Assembly: GCA_028564925.1 (NCBI GenBank)
Contig: CM053029.1
Coordinates: 430,123,297-430,187,296, forward strand
Direction of reading: 5' to 3'
DNA: 64,000 nt
Source of the DNA: Lithobates sylvaticus
Taxonomy: Eukaryota > Chordata > Amphibia > Anura > Ranidae
Every line of letters begins with the position of its first letter. The first letter of the stretch is position 1. This document shows, piece by piece, positions 33,729-47,394 of the stretch. Made by a program: the position numbers and the translations under genes. The notes below the pieces were generated by a model. That model was given only the letters and a program-made list of their open reading frames with translations, was not told where the DNA came from and searched no databases.

Positions 33729-36700
33729 CAATTGTTATTAGGGTGTGACTTTCCTTCACTTCCTGGCTAAGTCCTACAAACTGCTCGTCCACTGTCCAAT
33801 GTGACTGCCTACGTGGCTAACAATGGACATGGGGTTAGCAGTTAGTGGATCTTAACCATGTAGTAAGTCTAGTGGGTCAGCCATTTGACTGAAACACAAA
33901 ACTTGTGGGGGAGGGAGATATCTACCTCCCGTGGATCCTGATCTGAGAAAATGTCTGCTTTCTTCTAATATACAAAATAATGCATCTGCAGCTTTACTGG
34001 CCAGGAACCCAGACTGCAGTGCTTAGATAGCAGTGAGCCTGGGAGCCTGTATTGGTATGCCCAGGAAAGCTGCCCCTTTTGCCCTTCTTATTTGAATAAT
34101 TGCAGATCATCTGTGATGCCTTGTATGTATTTGTGTGTTTAATACTTCCTTTCAATTGTTCACATAGATAACAGGCCTTTCTTATAGTGAATTGAGTAGA
34201 ATGATTTAACATTTCTATGACACATACTTCATCAGGCATATGTGTAGAAAATAAGTAATTAAAGAGTTGCATTTTTTTAATGTCTATAAGGTGCTTCAAA
34301 CGTTTTCCAGGTCAGCAGTCATGGTAGTTGACAGACTGACTACTGTCACAGAAGGAAAAGTCTTTGCTTAAATATCAAGCTGGCAAGTAAGATGATGAAG
34401 GGTCCTGAAGACGAAAAGAGAGGGATGCATGAGCATAGCTCTAATAATAAGATTATATAAACTATATGAAAGATTACTACATTTATACTATACTATATTG
34501 CACTAATGGCCGGCCAACTGACCGATTTGTGTATGGTTGACCCTCCAATAGGTGAATATAAGCTAAGAAAGTTCATTATTTAATGGAACATGAAATGAAT
34601 GTTCTCCATAAGAAATGCAGAGCACTGCATGTGGGGCAGTTGTCATTTGGATTTTGTTAGATTTCTTTTAAAAATAATTTTCCTGCATTCATACAATTCC
34701 AAAAACTGTGTGAAAACAAAATGTTGTGCATCTCAGGCCAACATGTCAATGTTGAGGAAATAAATTGGATTGTTTACTTTAAACAGTCTGTTTCCACAGC
34801 GGTAACATCTAGTAAAACAGAGAAAGCCAAAATTCACAAGGCACAGAAGACTGCCAGAGACATTTCGACAGAATATTAATTCGAAAAAAGGCCCAGTGTA
34901 TGCTGTAGAACTAAATGATTTCACATTTATGGATAAAATGCAAATTATTATTCTTTGAGCAATAATAAACCAGACTGGCAATTCTGCTAAAATAATTCAT
35001 ACATATACTCATTTGTTAAACTGGCAATTTTTAACAGCAATGCCCCTATAGGGCATTTTATCAGTGATTTGTTTGGTATTAGCAAGAGCCAAGCTACAGG
35101 AATTCAGCACAAATCATTTCAGATGTTCCCAGTCCAAAATCACAATGTTATTTGTATATTTCAGCTTCAGTAGCAGTAAGAATAGTATTCTAATGTCACA
35201 GCAGAAACAGGCATTTGCTAAACAAAATATGCTATCTATCAACGGATGGCTGAAATCATAACATTTCATTCAAACATATCATTTGTTCATAAGGTTTTCC
35301 ACGCCACCGCTTTCTGTCCTCCAAAAAACATGTAAATTGGACAGCAGACCTCAAAGATAGGCAAGAAGTTGCGTTGACTGCCCAGAGCCAGGTGACCTTT
35401 CCATCTTGCATCTCCCACAGCTCATGTTGTTTTCTGTTTGTATGTGTGGGGTCTGGCTACATAGAATAAAGACCAAGCCAGATGCATGCTTCAAGCTAGC
35501 TACTGGGCTAAATAATAATCTTAAGCATGTTAGTGCTGGGTAGGCCAAGAAGCTAAAACATGTATATGTATGTATCTGAGGTCTGTAAGGTAGCCTTTTA
35601 TCAGGTGTGCAATAGGGGTGAACTAGGGAATACGAGCAATGGTTTGGGTATTAAATAAATAGTTTGCTTAGCTATTATTTTTTTAATATTGTCTATTCAG
35701 ACTACCATTATCTGAAATTATTAGAATGCAGAAACATGTACGCAACACCTATACAGTATTTGCATGTGCAGTTATTCTTTTGTAGACAGATGAATTATTT
35801 CAGCAATTGAGACAGCCTTGTCCATCAGTCTATGTAGGGATATCTACACTGTTTACTAATTTACTTGGTCCACAGGTCCATATTTTCATATAGGGGTTAA
35901 TGAGCAAATCATTAAACCAAGGACTCATAATAAGGTTTCCCTTCAATGGATTAAAAGCTGCAGCCCCCACTAAGCCGAGTCACACAGAACAAGTCTGCAT
36001 GTAGTTCTACTATTGTGAGTTCATCACAAAATAACCTTAACACAATATTTTTCTTTGCTTAATCTAGAAGAAAACATTGCATGATCTCATATATGTATAG
36101 AGCTTAGAGTATTACAGTAAGCTATTAAAGTGGATTTTGCTTTATCCAAGTCAGCAAGTACAAGAACACAAATATGAGCATCCAATGAGCTTCCCGTTTT
36201 AAATGGAACGCCAAAACTTTTTTGAATAGCAATGGGCAAAATTAGAATGCTGGCACCCTCCAAGAATAAACCATCAATTAAACATTGATGGTTTTACACA
36301 CGGCCACCCCACATACAAACATTTCAAATGAATCTTTACAATCTACCTTTAATTCATTATCAATTATAATACTGCATATGTCAAATATAAAACTGCAATT
36401 AAGTTACAGGCCCTTTGAGTATATTCTATTTCTAAGGCTTTGTTTGTGTCTGACACCATTATGGAATTTCCCAGTCGCCATCTGCTGCCAGGGCATGCAA
36501 CAATATATTATTAGTTTACCAGAACACAGACAGCAACAATGACTTGAAATAAATTCTGCTAAAAATGGGTTTTTATTGAGGGCTGTGCCTCTATTTGAGA
36601 GTTTTGCCTACACTTTCAGTTTCAGCGATGACCAGTCACCAGGACAAGAAGTGTTGGGATTTCCTAGTGAGGATACAGACAGCTCTAAAAACATAACATA

Positions 36701-38014
36701 CGTTTGAACTCTTCTGCACTCTATGCAAAGTCATTGAGTTTTTCTTTATGGTTTCATACTCTCACTGGACCAAACGTATACATCTTTGTATCTACACAGT
36801 TTATAACACACACACACACGTATGGTGTATTTGAATGAACATGTTATTTTATTTTGCCTATATAGGGTTACTAATATTGATAATAATAATATAATAAAGT
36901 GAAACAAAATATTGTAATCCAGGTGAGGACCAAAGGTTGCATTCCTTGAGGTGAGATTTTAAACACTGACTCTGTGCCGTCTCCTTTATTCACAATTGTT
37001 CTATTTGTTCATGTGTATACCCAAAAACAAAAAGGTCATACAGTGCAGGAATTCTTAAAATAAACATGAAAATACCTCAAATTGTGAACGTTCCAACATC
37101 CGTGCATTTCACCAGTAACATTGCTTCTGCTTTAGCCTCTTACCAAATCATCCCCTTTAAAACCCATATAACTCCACTCCAAATCCAATTCACAGTTCCA
37201 CAATTCTACAGTCCTCTGCTTCTTGGTGTAACTTGAAAATAAAATCACTTAAAATCGTGTAATAATTAAAAAATATATATATATATATACTATATAAATT
37301 ATGCTCACATAAACGTGTTCCGTAAAGTGCAAAACCTTTGAATTGCACAACACATGCCACCATCCCTTCGGTGTACTAAACACCTTACCAAACAGGACCG
37401 CTAAAGTGCAGGGTAAGGTAATCCCAATGTCACTCTTCCAGTCTTCTATTCTCCAAGTGGGAAAGCAGAGTACAGGACACGGAAAAGTAAAACCAGCTCA
37501 TGGTGCAGAAATCCCCATGAAAACAGCATTATTTACCATCAAAATGCTTTTATGCGTATAGGTATACAATATTCCAATGCTCAAAATAGCCAACTGGGTA
37601 CATTCGGTTCCAGCGTCTAATATCACTTCTTGCCACATTTCATCCGTGTACTTTGGTAAAGGATGCAACGTCAGATGGAAGCAGCCCTTATGAAACTAAC
37701 TTCCGCCTTCACTGGATGCATGCCGCGCCATCTTTAGCAAGGGAAATATACAATGACCAAGATTGCTTCAATATACGAAAAGGCAGCAACCCATATCAAC
37801 ATCCTGGATGGCCGCTGTTTAAGTGTTGCACATCTACACCATTGTATTGCCCCAGAAAAATGTCATATATATATATATAAATAATATATATATAAATATA
37901 AATGAATAACAATTCAAATATCAGTTCCCTCTAGTGGTCAAGAATTGTAAACATCCTTACTAAAAACTCTTTCTCATCAGCCTACTTATTCAAATAAAAG
38001 AATATAATGTATAA
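33729..38014. other. long repeat-poor stretch, no exon recognised
   Basis: This is the longest part of the window in which I could not assign a mobile element. It is AT-rich with simple repeats: (AC)n near 36809, (AT)n near 37269 and 37867. From about 37020 to 37880 there are unusual pyrimidine-rich tracts that could be an unrecognised element. See the separate entry for 34640-35270. Confidence 0.4.
34640..35270. promoter_or_regulatory. candidate conserved non-coding element
   Basis: The segment lacks mobile-element features and is dense in homeodomain/POU-like cores (TTAATTCG, AAATGCAAATTATTATT, GCAATAATAAA, AATAATTCATAC). Such composition is typical of deeply conserved vertebrate enhancers, but conservation cannot be seen from one sequence. 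This is a hypothesis only. Confidence 0.2.
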
Positions 38015-38354
38015 AAATGAAAGTGTATGTAAACCCTCACCTTGCAAAACAACCTATTCAGTTTAACATAGAAATGAAAGGCAAAAGATTTGTGTATAGA
38101 TATAAAAAACAAGAAAACAAGAAACAAAAAAACACTATACTGTATACACTTTTCTCACCCTTTTTTATAATTGATCACATTCCCTCTGTTCTCAGCTGCC
38201 TAAGAGCTGATGGGGAGGAGAAACAGCAGCACACTGAGCTTCCCAGTGAGGGGGAAGGGGTGTGTCAGCACAAGTCTGATCATTGGAGTAGAGCAGGCTG
38301 ATCACAGATAGAGAACTGACCACAGTGTGTTCTCCTGTTTAGTGTGGTCAGTTT
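38015..38354. mobile_element. left part of a MITE (AAAGTGTATGTAAACCC type)
   Basis: AAAGTGTATGTAAACCCTCA resembles the end of a dispersed TTAA-type MITE. The interior includes CACTGAGCTTCCCAGTG. It ends where a TTAA element begins, so the right end is unclear. Confidence 0.35.
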
Positions 38355-38845
38355 TTAACCACTTCCCGACCGGCGCACACAGATGTACGTCGGCAGAATG
38401 GCACGGACAGGCATAAGGGCGTACAGGTACATCCTTTTGAATATGACCCCGTGCCGGTCGGGACCCCCGTGAGTCTGGTCGTGGGTCCCGTCAACTCGAT
38501 CGCCGCGGGGATACCCGCGATCATCTCACGGGGAGGACAAACGGGGAGATGCGGAAGTAAACAGCATATCCCCGTTCTGCCTAGCAACAAGTGAGACTGA
38601 TCTCTGCTCCCTGTGATTGGAGCAGAGATCAGTGATCACTAACACACAGCCACACCCCCCACAGTTAGTAAAACGCCCCTAGGACACACTTAACCCATAC
38701 ACTGTCACCCCCTGGTTAACCCCTTCACTGCCAGTGTAATTTACACAGGAATCAGTGCATTTGTATAGCACTGATTGCTGTATAAATGACAATAGTACCA
38801 AAAATGTGTCAAAAATATCCGATGTGTCCACCATAATGTCGCTAT
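38355..38845 (-). mobile_element. TTAA-type element, AT-rich half missing
   Basis: TTAACCACTTCCCGACCGG at the left is followed by the GC-rich half (GTACGTCGGCAGAATGG, GATCGCCGCGGGGATAC). The sequence runs to ACCAAAAATGTGTCAAAAAT and stops matching near 38845. Confidence 0.65.
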
Positions 38846-39267
38846 TCGATCGTAATGGGCATAAAAGGTAAACAGCGATGTCCCCTTACAGATAACCCGC
38901 CTCCTCACGGTGGTAGTATCATCTTCCTATCCCTCCAAGGGTCAAACTAGAGGTTGGATTCTCACCTTTTGAATTACACTCTTTATTTGGATTTTGTTTT
39001 ACATTGTGCATTTGGGGGAGTGTTTGGAGTGATCACTGGAGAAGCAGCAAGAGACTCTATTTGTTCTTCCTGTTTATATTTGGATCATTTAAATTTATTT
39101 GGTTTATCACTTAAGATCAATATTTAAAACACATATATGTACCTAAGATTTACACGTGTTTGTATTTATCAGAGCAACCTAAGCACCACCTTTTTTTTTA
39201 TATCCATTTCTTCTCAAATGTTGCATATGAAGCTCAAAGATCATTCATCAGACAGTCTAATACATTT

Positions 39268-39468
39268 AGGCCTCATTCACACAGCTGTAAAAAAAGCACA
39301 TATACAAATGTTTTTTTAATTACAAATCTGAATGCAGCTGCATTGTTTTCAATCGAGGCCTTCACACATGTACGTAAACATGAGCTGCTTTCGGATTCAT
39401 AACACAGAATCCAAAAATCTGCATCTAAGAACATGTACTTTACACACGTATGTGTATAAACACATGTA
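39268..39468. mobile_element. MITE fragment interrupted by the Frog Prince-like element
   Basis: AGGCCTCATTCACACAGCTG is a terminal-repeat-like start. Alternating CACATGTACGT/ACACACGTATGTG segments run up to the insertion, and similar TGCATTTGTAGGTGTG sequence resumes after 41090. The far end was not found. Confidence 0.35.
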
Positions 39469-39682
39469 CAGTGGTGTAAAAAAGTGTTTGCCCCCTTCCT
39501 CATTTCCTGTTCCTTTGCATGTTTGTCACACTTAAGTGTTTCGGAACATCAAACCAATTTAAACAATAGTCAAGGACAACACAAGTAAACACAAAATTAA
39601 ATTTGTAAATGAAGGTGTTTATTATTAAAGGTGAAAAAAAATCCAAACCATCATGGCCCTGTGTGAAAAAGTGATTGCCCCC
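39469..39682 (+). repeat. left inverted terminal repeat (IR/DR)
   Basis: It starts CAGTGGTGTAAAAAAGTG and ends GTGATTGCCCCCC, with outer and inner transposase-site motifs about 180 bp apart. Confidence 0.9.
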
Positions 39683-39835
39683 CTTGTTAAAACATACTAT
39701 AACTGTGGTTGTCCACACCTGAGTTCAATTTCTCTAGCCACACCCAGGCCTGATTATTGCCACACCTGTTCACAATCAAGGCATCACTTAAATAGGAGCT
39801 GCTTGACACAGTAAGGTCCACCAGAAGATCCTTAA

Positions 39836-40870
<1,035 letters not shown>

Positions 40871-40875
40871 GTTTA

Positions 40876-41089
40876 GGGGGCAATCACTTTTTCACACAGG
40901 GCCATGATGGTTTGGATTTTTTTTCACCTTTAATAATAAACACCTTCATTTACAAATTGCATTTTGTGTTTACTTGTGTTGTCCTTGACTATTGTTTAAA
41001 TTGGTTTGATGTTCCGAAACACTTAAGTGTGACAAACATGCAAAGGAACAGGAAATGAGGAAGGGGGCAAACACTTTTTCACACCACTG
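40876..41089 (-). repeat. right inverted terminal repeat (IR/DR)
   Basis: Inverse of the left repeat; it starts six bases after the transposase stop codon and ends GTGTGAAAAAGTG-type motif, CCACTG, TA. Confidence 0.9.
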
Positions 41090-41091
41090 TA

Positions 41092-42605
41092 TATGCATTT
41101 GTAGGTGTGTAAATTAAGTCTAAACTAGAGGGAAAATATATTATAAAAACAAATAATTTAACGCATACGCATTTAAACACATCTATACGCGAGTATTTTA
41201 CTGATCATTGCACGGTAAGTTTTCTCCTCATCAGTAACATTTTTAGGGCCTTAGGGCTCCTTCACACTATGAGCAGAGACCTGACAATTTTTGCACTAGA
41301 AAAACACAAATCTCTGCAAGGGCACATGGATAACAATTGTTTTCTATGTGCCCTGTTCATACTAAATCGGAACCCTTGGGAAAAAAGCAGTATGTTGTGA
41401 AATAAATGCTTATGCTGTATGTACTTTTCATCAACAGACTGGAGTCACCATTTCTCTGTCCGTTTCTAAGGAAGATGAGCTGCGGTTTATAGAAATGAAT
41501 GAAATATTGTGGTAATGCACTACACCCTGAAACCGGAGCACAATGGGGCACTAGCCTGTCTGGGAAAACAAATAGTTTTTCTGTGCAGGTAATGTAAATG
41601 AGTCCTTAGAGAAAAAATATAAAGAAAGAAGACAAGACTACATAAAATATACACTGTACCATACTAGTTGGAAAATTTAATTTTGGTGTTATTACTATAT
41701 ATAAAAAAAGGAAACTAGCATAAGACAACTTTGGAGGAGTTTTTTTTTTTTAAATAATATATTATTTATTTTTATCTATCTGAAACTAGTAAACATGTTT
41801 TCAGTCAGTTCTATCTGTAAAAATATATTTTTCTTTATACAGTATTTTTTAGCTTGGACGGTAACATTTGGCACTAGTCAGAAATAACACATATCCCTGT
41901 TGGCATACAGTGTGTGCATGGTGCATGTGTATAGTCTCTCCTGTGAGCAGATGGTATTGTATGCTCGCTCACAGAAGGAATATATTGCTGTGAAATTCAG
42001 AGGTAGTAATGTGTTGCAGTCACACAGGATATAACTAAACTATTAAAGTTGTAAGTACCAGCAATTAAGTGTAATAGGCTCTAGCTCTGAGAAAATAATA
42101 TTAATCTACTCATCACTAAAGTACAACTTCTGCTTAAATGTAAGATATGTGACCCCGGGATCAGTCTCTCAGGATTTTTTTTTTTTAATGGATATAGTTG
42201 CCCAACTCAGAATTAGTTTGAACCTGGGTCATGCAGCTTTTGTAATGCTTTTCTTTTGGCCAGAGTTCTCCAGGTAATCAATATTTTTAAAAGTTAAATT
42301 TTAAATATTTTTACTCTACAGCAGTCAGGCCTTAGTTGAACCTTTTTGCCCTCTGAACTTCAAGTTGAAGTTGTCAGTGAAAAACAATACACAAAATATT
42401 TTGGAACGTTTTTAAGTGTATATATATATATATATATATATATGAAAGACTTATACGAAAATGTATTGCTGTGGGGACACCAGTGTTAAACAATGATGCC
42501 ACATACAGTATTTCTATTTTTTTTTTTTTATTTAGAGTATCATCCTTTTTCTACTCTTCGTGAAAAACACTGAACTGTTTGCAGCATTCCTAAAGGAACA
42601 TTTCT
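41092..42605. other. unassigned AT-rich stretch with MITE fragments
   Basis: GGGCTCCTTCACACTATGAG (about 41266) looks like a MITE end, with CTATGTGCCCTG internal pairs following. Its other end is not clear. A (TA)n tract lies at 42419-42443. Confidence 0.35.
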
Positions 42606-42639
42606 AATGGTACTGCCCTGGGGAGACACTGGTTGTCCC

Positions 42640-42790
42640 TACATATGTGCACAAAAGCTGGAGAGAATTATAAGTGTATATCATATAACTCACCAGTGTG
42701 TTTTGAAATATGGCGGAAACATGTGGGGCAAACCTACACAAATATTAGTAGAATGTCCACACCACATGTGTATAATATGGAGCTACAGCT
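42640..42790 (+). mobile_element. possible L1/Tx1-like LINE ORF2 zinc-knuckle scrap
   Basis: VLKYGGNMWGKPTQILVECP followed by HHMCIIW resembles the C-terminal CWxCG..GT..H..W.CP motif of L1-clade ORF2 proteins. It is short and decayed, so the assignment is tentative. Confidence 0.35.
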
Positions 42791-42835
42791 GAGCATTGAA
42801 GTAGCCCTCATCATAATTGGCACATTATCATGCAT

Positions 42836-43077
42836 AAGGCTTTGTTCATACTTGTTCGGATGGAAGCCAACGTGGGACCCACATTTCATCCCACAGCTGC
42901 AACCACCCACACACAAAATGCAGGTTCCATTAATCCAGGCAGGCTGTGATTTCTATAGGAAGGTACAGGGACCTTTTCCCTGCATTTTGAAGGCACAGCA
43001 GCCCTTCCAAATGAATGGGCTGCCATGACTGCATAAATGTGGCCCGCACAAGACGCGAAAGTGTAAACCTAGGCTTA
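42836..43077. mobile_element. short MITE
   Basis: The start AAGGCTTTGTTCATACTTG and the end GTGTAAACCTAGGCTTAA are related inverted sequences. Inside are AATGCAGG / CCTGCATT pairs. Confidence 0.4.
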
Positions 43078-45287
43078 AGACATGTTGCATTAACACAACT
43101 CGTTAATTTGACCACACATTACCACACTACAAAGATGTGAATGAGCCCTCAACCAATTTCATCAGTTTGTAATAAGATAATGTATGGAACAGTAGTGTAG
43201 TGGATAATTAAATTCCGAGTTCAGAGTTTAAAACCAGTTCAAATATTTATTAGCAGAAATATCACTGTAATGATTATAGAGAGCAAGTTAGCTTCATAAG
43301 GCACATAAAGGTTACTCATTCTCCAGAGGTGAGTTTTTCCAGTAACTCCCTCAAGACCTTATGAAAAATGTCACACTTTCAGCTGGATAACTAAATGTTC
43401 CTTTATTGTTACTGTCATTGTCACAAAAAAATAAAAATAAAAAAAAGGCAGCCTGGAAAAGTACAATAATGAAGTTACTGATACCAAATCGGGTACTGGT
43501 AACAATAATGCAAGAAAACATTAAAGTGATTTTTTTAAATTTCTGAATATCCCTACTAAAATACTCAGAGCTGTAGGGAAATAATAGTGACATAGTGGAT
43601 AGTGAGTGGAACCAATCTTTTCTGTGGCTCAACCCGCCATTCTTTTATTTATGCCAAAACAACTCTGATTATTTTTTTAGAAATAAGTAAAGATAACGGA
43701 ATCTCCTACAGTTTTGCTTCCATTATTGTCTATCACCATCTAAAATGGCCATTAGGTTCTTCAGTCATTTAAAAAAATATAAAACTAAGCATATACAAAT
43801 ACTGTAGCTGCTGACTTTTAACAAAGAGACAGGGATCCAGCGCTGGCCTTACCCAGGTCAGTTATTCACTGGTCTGCAGGTCCCCAGGGTCTCCATGTTG
43901 ACTGGGGAAAGCCACTGCACATGTGCAAGCTATGCTCTTTGCATGGTCCCACAGCCTCCTGGGACCTGTGACATGTACCAGGAGGTTGCAGGTGGGGGGA
44001 TAACTTGCACTGGGATCACCTAGGTTCTTTGCCAGAAATAGATAAGGGAAGGGGAATGGGGAGGATCAGCATAACTTCCCTTTTAATAAAGGAAACGCAC
44101 AGTTCTCTAACAAAGTGGAAGCTGATATGGTTGGTATTTTAAAATACACAAGCATTCTTGGCGTATGTACATCAATTATGTCATTCTCAACACTATCTTT
44201 GAAGATAACGCCACTTAAGCTCTTTTTTTTTTTTTGCTGCGTTTATCCATTTTTACATCATGGCCAAAGCTTTATAAAAAAAAGTAATTGTTCAAGTAGC
44301 CATATTAAATGTAAAAACTAGCTTTGTGATTAAACAAATGCAGGTTTTACCACTCTAAACAACTCTGATTATTTCCTAACTTGCTGCCATTTGGTCAATT
44401 ATAAATGAGTCTCTGGGTAATTCATACCACTTTCACCATTTGTTTCATCCATTAAGATTTGACAAATATTTTATGTAAGCCTTTTAAACTGAGAACATAC
44501 TGGGACTGTATCTGGAGCTCCTTTGTCTAAAATACAGGACATTTGGAGCATGAAATTAACTGAATGTATATAGGCTTTTTGTCTAAAATAGTCAGAGTTT
44601 TATTCCAGGGAAGTCTACATAAATTCACCAGGCATACTCAAGTTTATAGTTCCACCAGCTGTTTTGGAAGACACTTTTAAATGTATAACAATGTGTACAG
44701 CACTGGCTCCTTGAGAAAATTGTAAGAATGTGCTACTCTAAGCAACCCTACATTTGCATTGTCTAGTGCAAAAACAATGACAGCAAGAATCTGTTTATTT
44801 CCAACATTAACACAAAAGCTTTTGCTTTAATAGAAAATGCCTTCTGAAATATACAGGACAAATATACTCCAGTGCCCTTCTTGAGTTTTTTTTTTTTTAT
44901 ATCTTCAACCAAAATCTAATATCAGATACATGCTCCCAAATGAAATAATATATTGTGGTCAGTTTACTATAGCGGTGGACTCTAGTAAACTAGCAAAGTC
45001 AAAGTTAATTTGGCAAAGTGACTGTCCATGTAGCAAAAAAAAATTAAAAAATTCCTTTACAGCTTCATGTGATTGGTTATTCAAAGTGAATACAACTTTT
45101 TACTACTTATGTAGTAAAAGAAGATGTAACTAAATAATATTTAGCTTGGGATCTCCATTAGCAGCTCATGTGGCAAAAATGACAACACAGGGGGCAGTTG
45201 TCACATTGTAATAGGATGTGCTGAAACTAAGATATTCATGGCTGAATTGCCAGGGATTTTAATGAAATCCTCAGATTTAAAAATATT
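43078..45287. other. unassigned AT-rich stretch
   Basis: There is a moderately GC-richer island at 43840-44060 (CAGGTCCCCAGGGTCTCC, CCTCCTGGGACCTGTGACATG) that may be part of a MITE. Otherwise nothing is recognisable. Confidence 0.35.
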
Positions 45288-45504
45288 TTAAAGTGGAGTT
45301 CCACCCAAAAATGGAACTTCCGCTTTAAGGGAAGGTGACCCCCTGACATACCACATTTGGCATGTAATTTTTTTGGGGGAGGAGTGGAAACTCTCTTTTT
45401 AGAGGGTTCCAGCTCCCACTTCCTCCCGAGGCTTCGTTCCCCTGCATCGTTGAAACCTGGGACAGGTAAGTGTCCTACTATTAAAAGTCAGCAGCTGCAG
45501 TATT

Positions 45505-46950
45505 CGTATGAATTGAGATTCGACTGTCAGCACGGAACGTATTACTTTGTGGTCTGACAAATAGGCTACCATACAAACACATAGTAGACCAACAAAAAAT
45601 GGAAGCCATCAACTAAGACACAACAGACCACTAAAAAATGGCCGCAGGGGGGTTTTGCTTGTTCATTCGTTTTTTCATTAAACACTATGCTGTTATTAAC
45701 ATCAATATTAAAACATAAGCTCCGCCAGCGATCTAAATGTCAGGCGTTAGCCGTCACAACAGATGCCCGTATTATTTGGACGGAACCATTAACGGATAAT
45801 ACACAGCAAACAGTTTTCTCCAAAATATGGCCACTACCATACATCCGCAAATAGGCTTTTAGAAAATCGCCGTCGAACACGCCGGACCACTAGAAAATGG
45901 CTGTGGTTGTTTACTATAGCGGACCATAACAAAATGGCCGCCGCACGATTTCCGGTTTCTATTAAATATAAACAAGTTCCCTACTGCCAATCCGGTTCCC
46001 TGATGAAGTCACGTGGATGACGTAACGCGTAGGGAGTGACCGGAAGTGGACATTTCGTTTACCAGAAGTGATGTGAGATAGGCGTTTGATCGCCATATTG
46101 TCACCTTTTTCTGCTTGATTTTTATTTCAATATTGTAAGGGTCCAATTTTATTCTGTATTTAAATAAAGTCCCCTTTATTCTACTTACTTCACCATTGGA
46201 GGCATTTCTTTTCCTTTTATGTTCCTTTTCCCGGTGAGCCATTACCATACCATTTAGTCTAGATGGTGATAATTAATGGGCCATATGGAGTGATTTGGAT
46301 ATAAGGAGAACATACGCCCTGAGAGTGAGCAGTGGAGAGGAGCCTGTCCACTCTGTTTCTTTATGCTGATTTCAAGTATTTTTGAGGTGAGAGTTCTGTG
46401 AGCTAATTTGTGGATTGTTTATTTTCTGCCACCCACCCACTCCAGTGATATATATATGAGAAGATTGATTATCACATAAAGAGACTTATTTCAGATAGGA
46501 TGTTTATTATTTCCTGGGACCATTTTACCTGTTTGCCTCATCTGGACTCTTTTATATTGCTTGTTCATATTATCACCATTTCTCCTGTCCCATAACCAAT
46601 TATTTATTTATATATATGTACATTTAGTACACTTATTTCATTATCATTAGTTCATCACTTTTTGGTGTGTGTTTTAACCTATGCGCTGAGTCACTTTATT
46701 ATACATTTTTATCTTTTGTGTTATTGTCAACACTACTAGATTTTGCTGCTGTTTTGTTTTATGCAAGGAATTTTTTATGCACTAAAATTTGCACTTTTAT
46801 AGTTTTTACACGATATCACACCTATATTACTGTTGTTTGATTAAGCACAATTTAACCGTGTCTTTATAATTCATTTTTATTTATTTTTTACACTTGGGTA
46901 ATACACTCTCAGTTTCCATTTGAGTAGCGCGAAGGTCACTTTTACACTTT
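45505..46950. mobile_element. insert of unknown family, possibly Penelope-like
   Basis: The insert is flanked by TATT on each side, a possible 4-bp target duplication. It has four spaced blocks of the type ACCACTAAAAAATGGCCGC, then a hammerhead-like core at 45978-46035, then a long AT-rich tail ending TGAGTAGCGCGAAGGTCAC. I see no reverse transcriptase. Penelope-like elements are known to carry hammerhead motifs, which is the only basis for the family suggestion. Confidence 0.35.
45978..46035 (+). ncRNA. hammerhead-ribozyme-like core, probably inactive
   Basis: CTGATGA (46000-46006) is followed by a short stem GTCA/TGAC (46008-46011, 46018-46021), then GTAAC where the family has GAAAC, then the palindrome ACGCGT. 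TCCCTAC (45978-45984) can pair with GTAGGGA (46029-46035) to close the fold. The GAAA-to-GTAA difference affects a conserved core base, so cleavage is unlikely. Confidence 0.4.
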
Positions 46951-47045
46951 TATTTGAAGCTGCTGACTTAAAAAAAAATGTTTTTAAGCGGAACTCGCTT
47001 TAAACAACTTTTGAAATTACATGTAAAGTTGACATGAGATTTTTT

Positions 47046-47394
47046 TTAACCACTTGCCAACCACCCCATACTAGATTTACTATTACTGGGTGGTTGCGCT
47101 GTGTAGAATCTTGTATATACGTGATTCTGCACTTATGGGTTTTGAGCGCGAGTGCGTGCTGCCGTCAGCACACTCCTGCTGTGATTTTACACAGTGGGAG
47201 CTGATCAACGGGGCTCGTGGACCCAATGTCCGCAGGCACCGCTGATTGTTGAGTACACTGACAGAATGCCAGTCCATCCCTATGTAAACAAGCCAGATTG
47301 TCATTCTGTCAGTACAGAAGACATGAATCCTGTGTTTCTGTAAAGCAAAGCAAAGATACACTGATTCATGTCTTCCACTAGTAAAAGCACTTAA
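47046..47394 (-). mobile_element. partial TTAA-type element
   Basis: TTAACCACTTGCCAACCACC at the left is followed by a GC-richer segment with paired CAGAATGCC and GTCATTCTGTCAG and paired GAATC..TGATTCATGTC segments. It stops at the TTAA shared with the next MITE. Confidence 0.5.

Larger units (their letters stand above)
45288..47003. mobile_element. TTAA-bounded MITE split by a 1.45-kb insertion
   Basis: The left part (45288-45504) begins TTAAAGTGGAGTTCCACCC and contains its own inverted GGAACTTCCGCTTTAA. The right part (46951-47003) ends GCGGAACTCGCTTTAA. The two halves meet at a hairpin AAAGTCAGCAGCTGCAGTATT / TATTTGAAGCTGCTGACTT whose loop contains the insertion. Confidence 0.65.
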
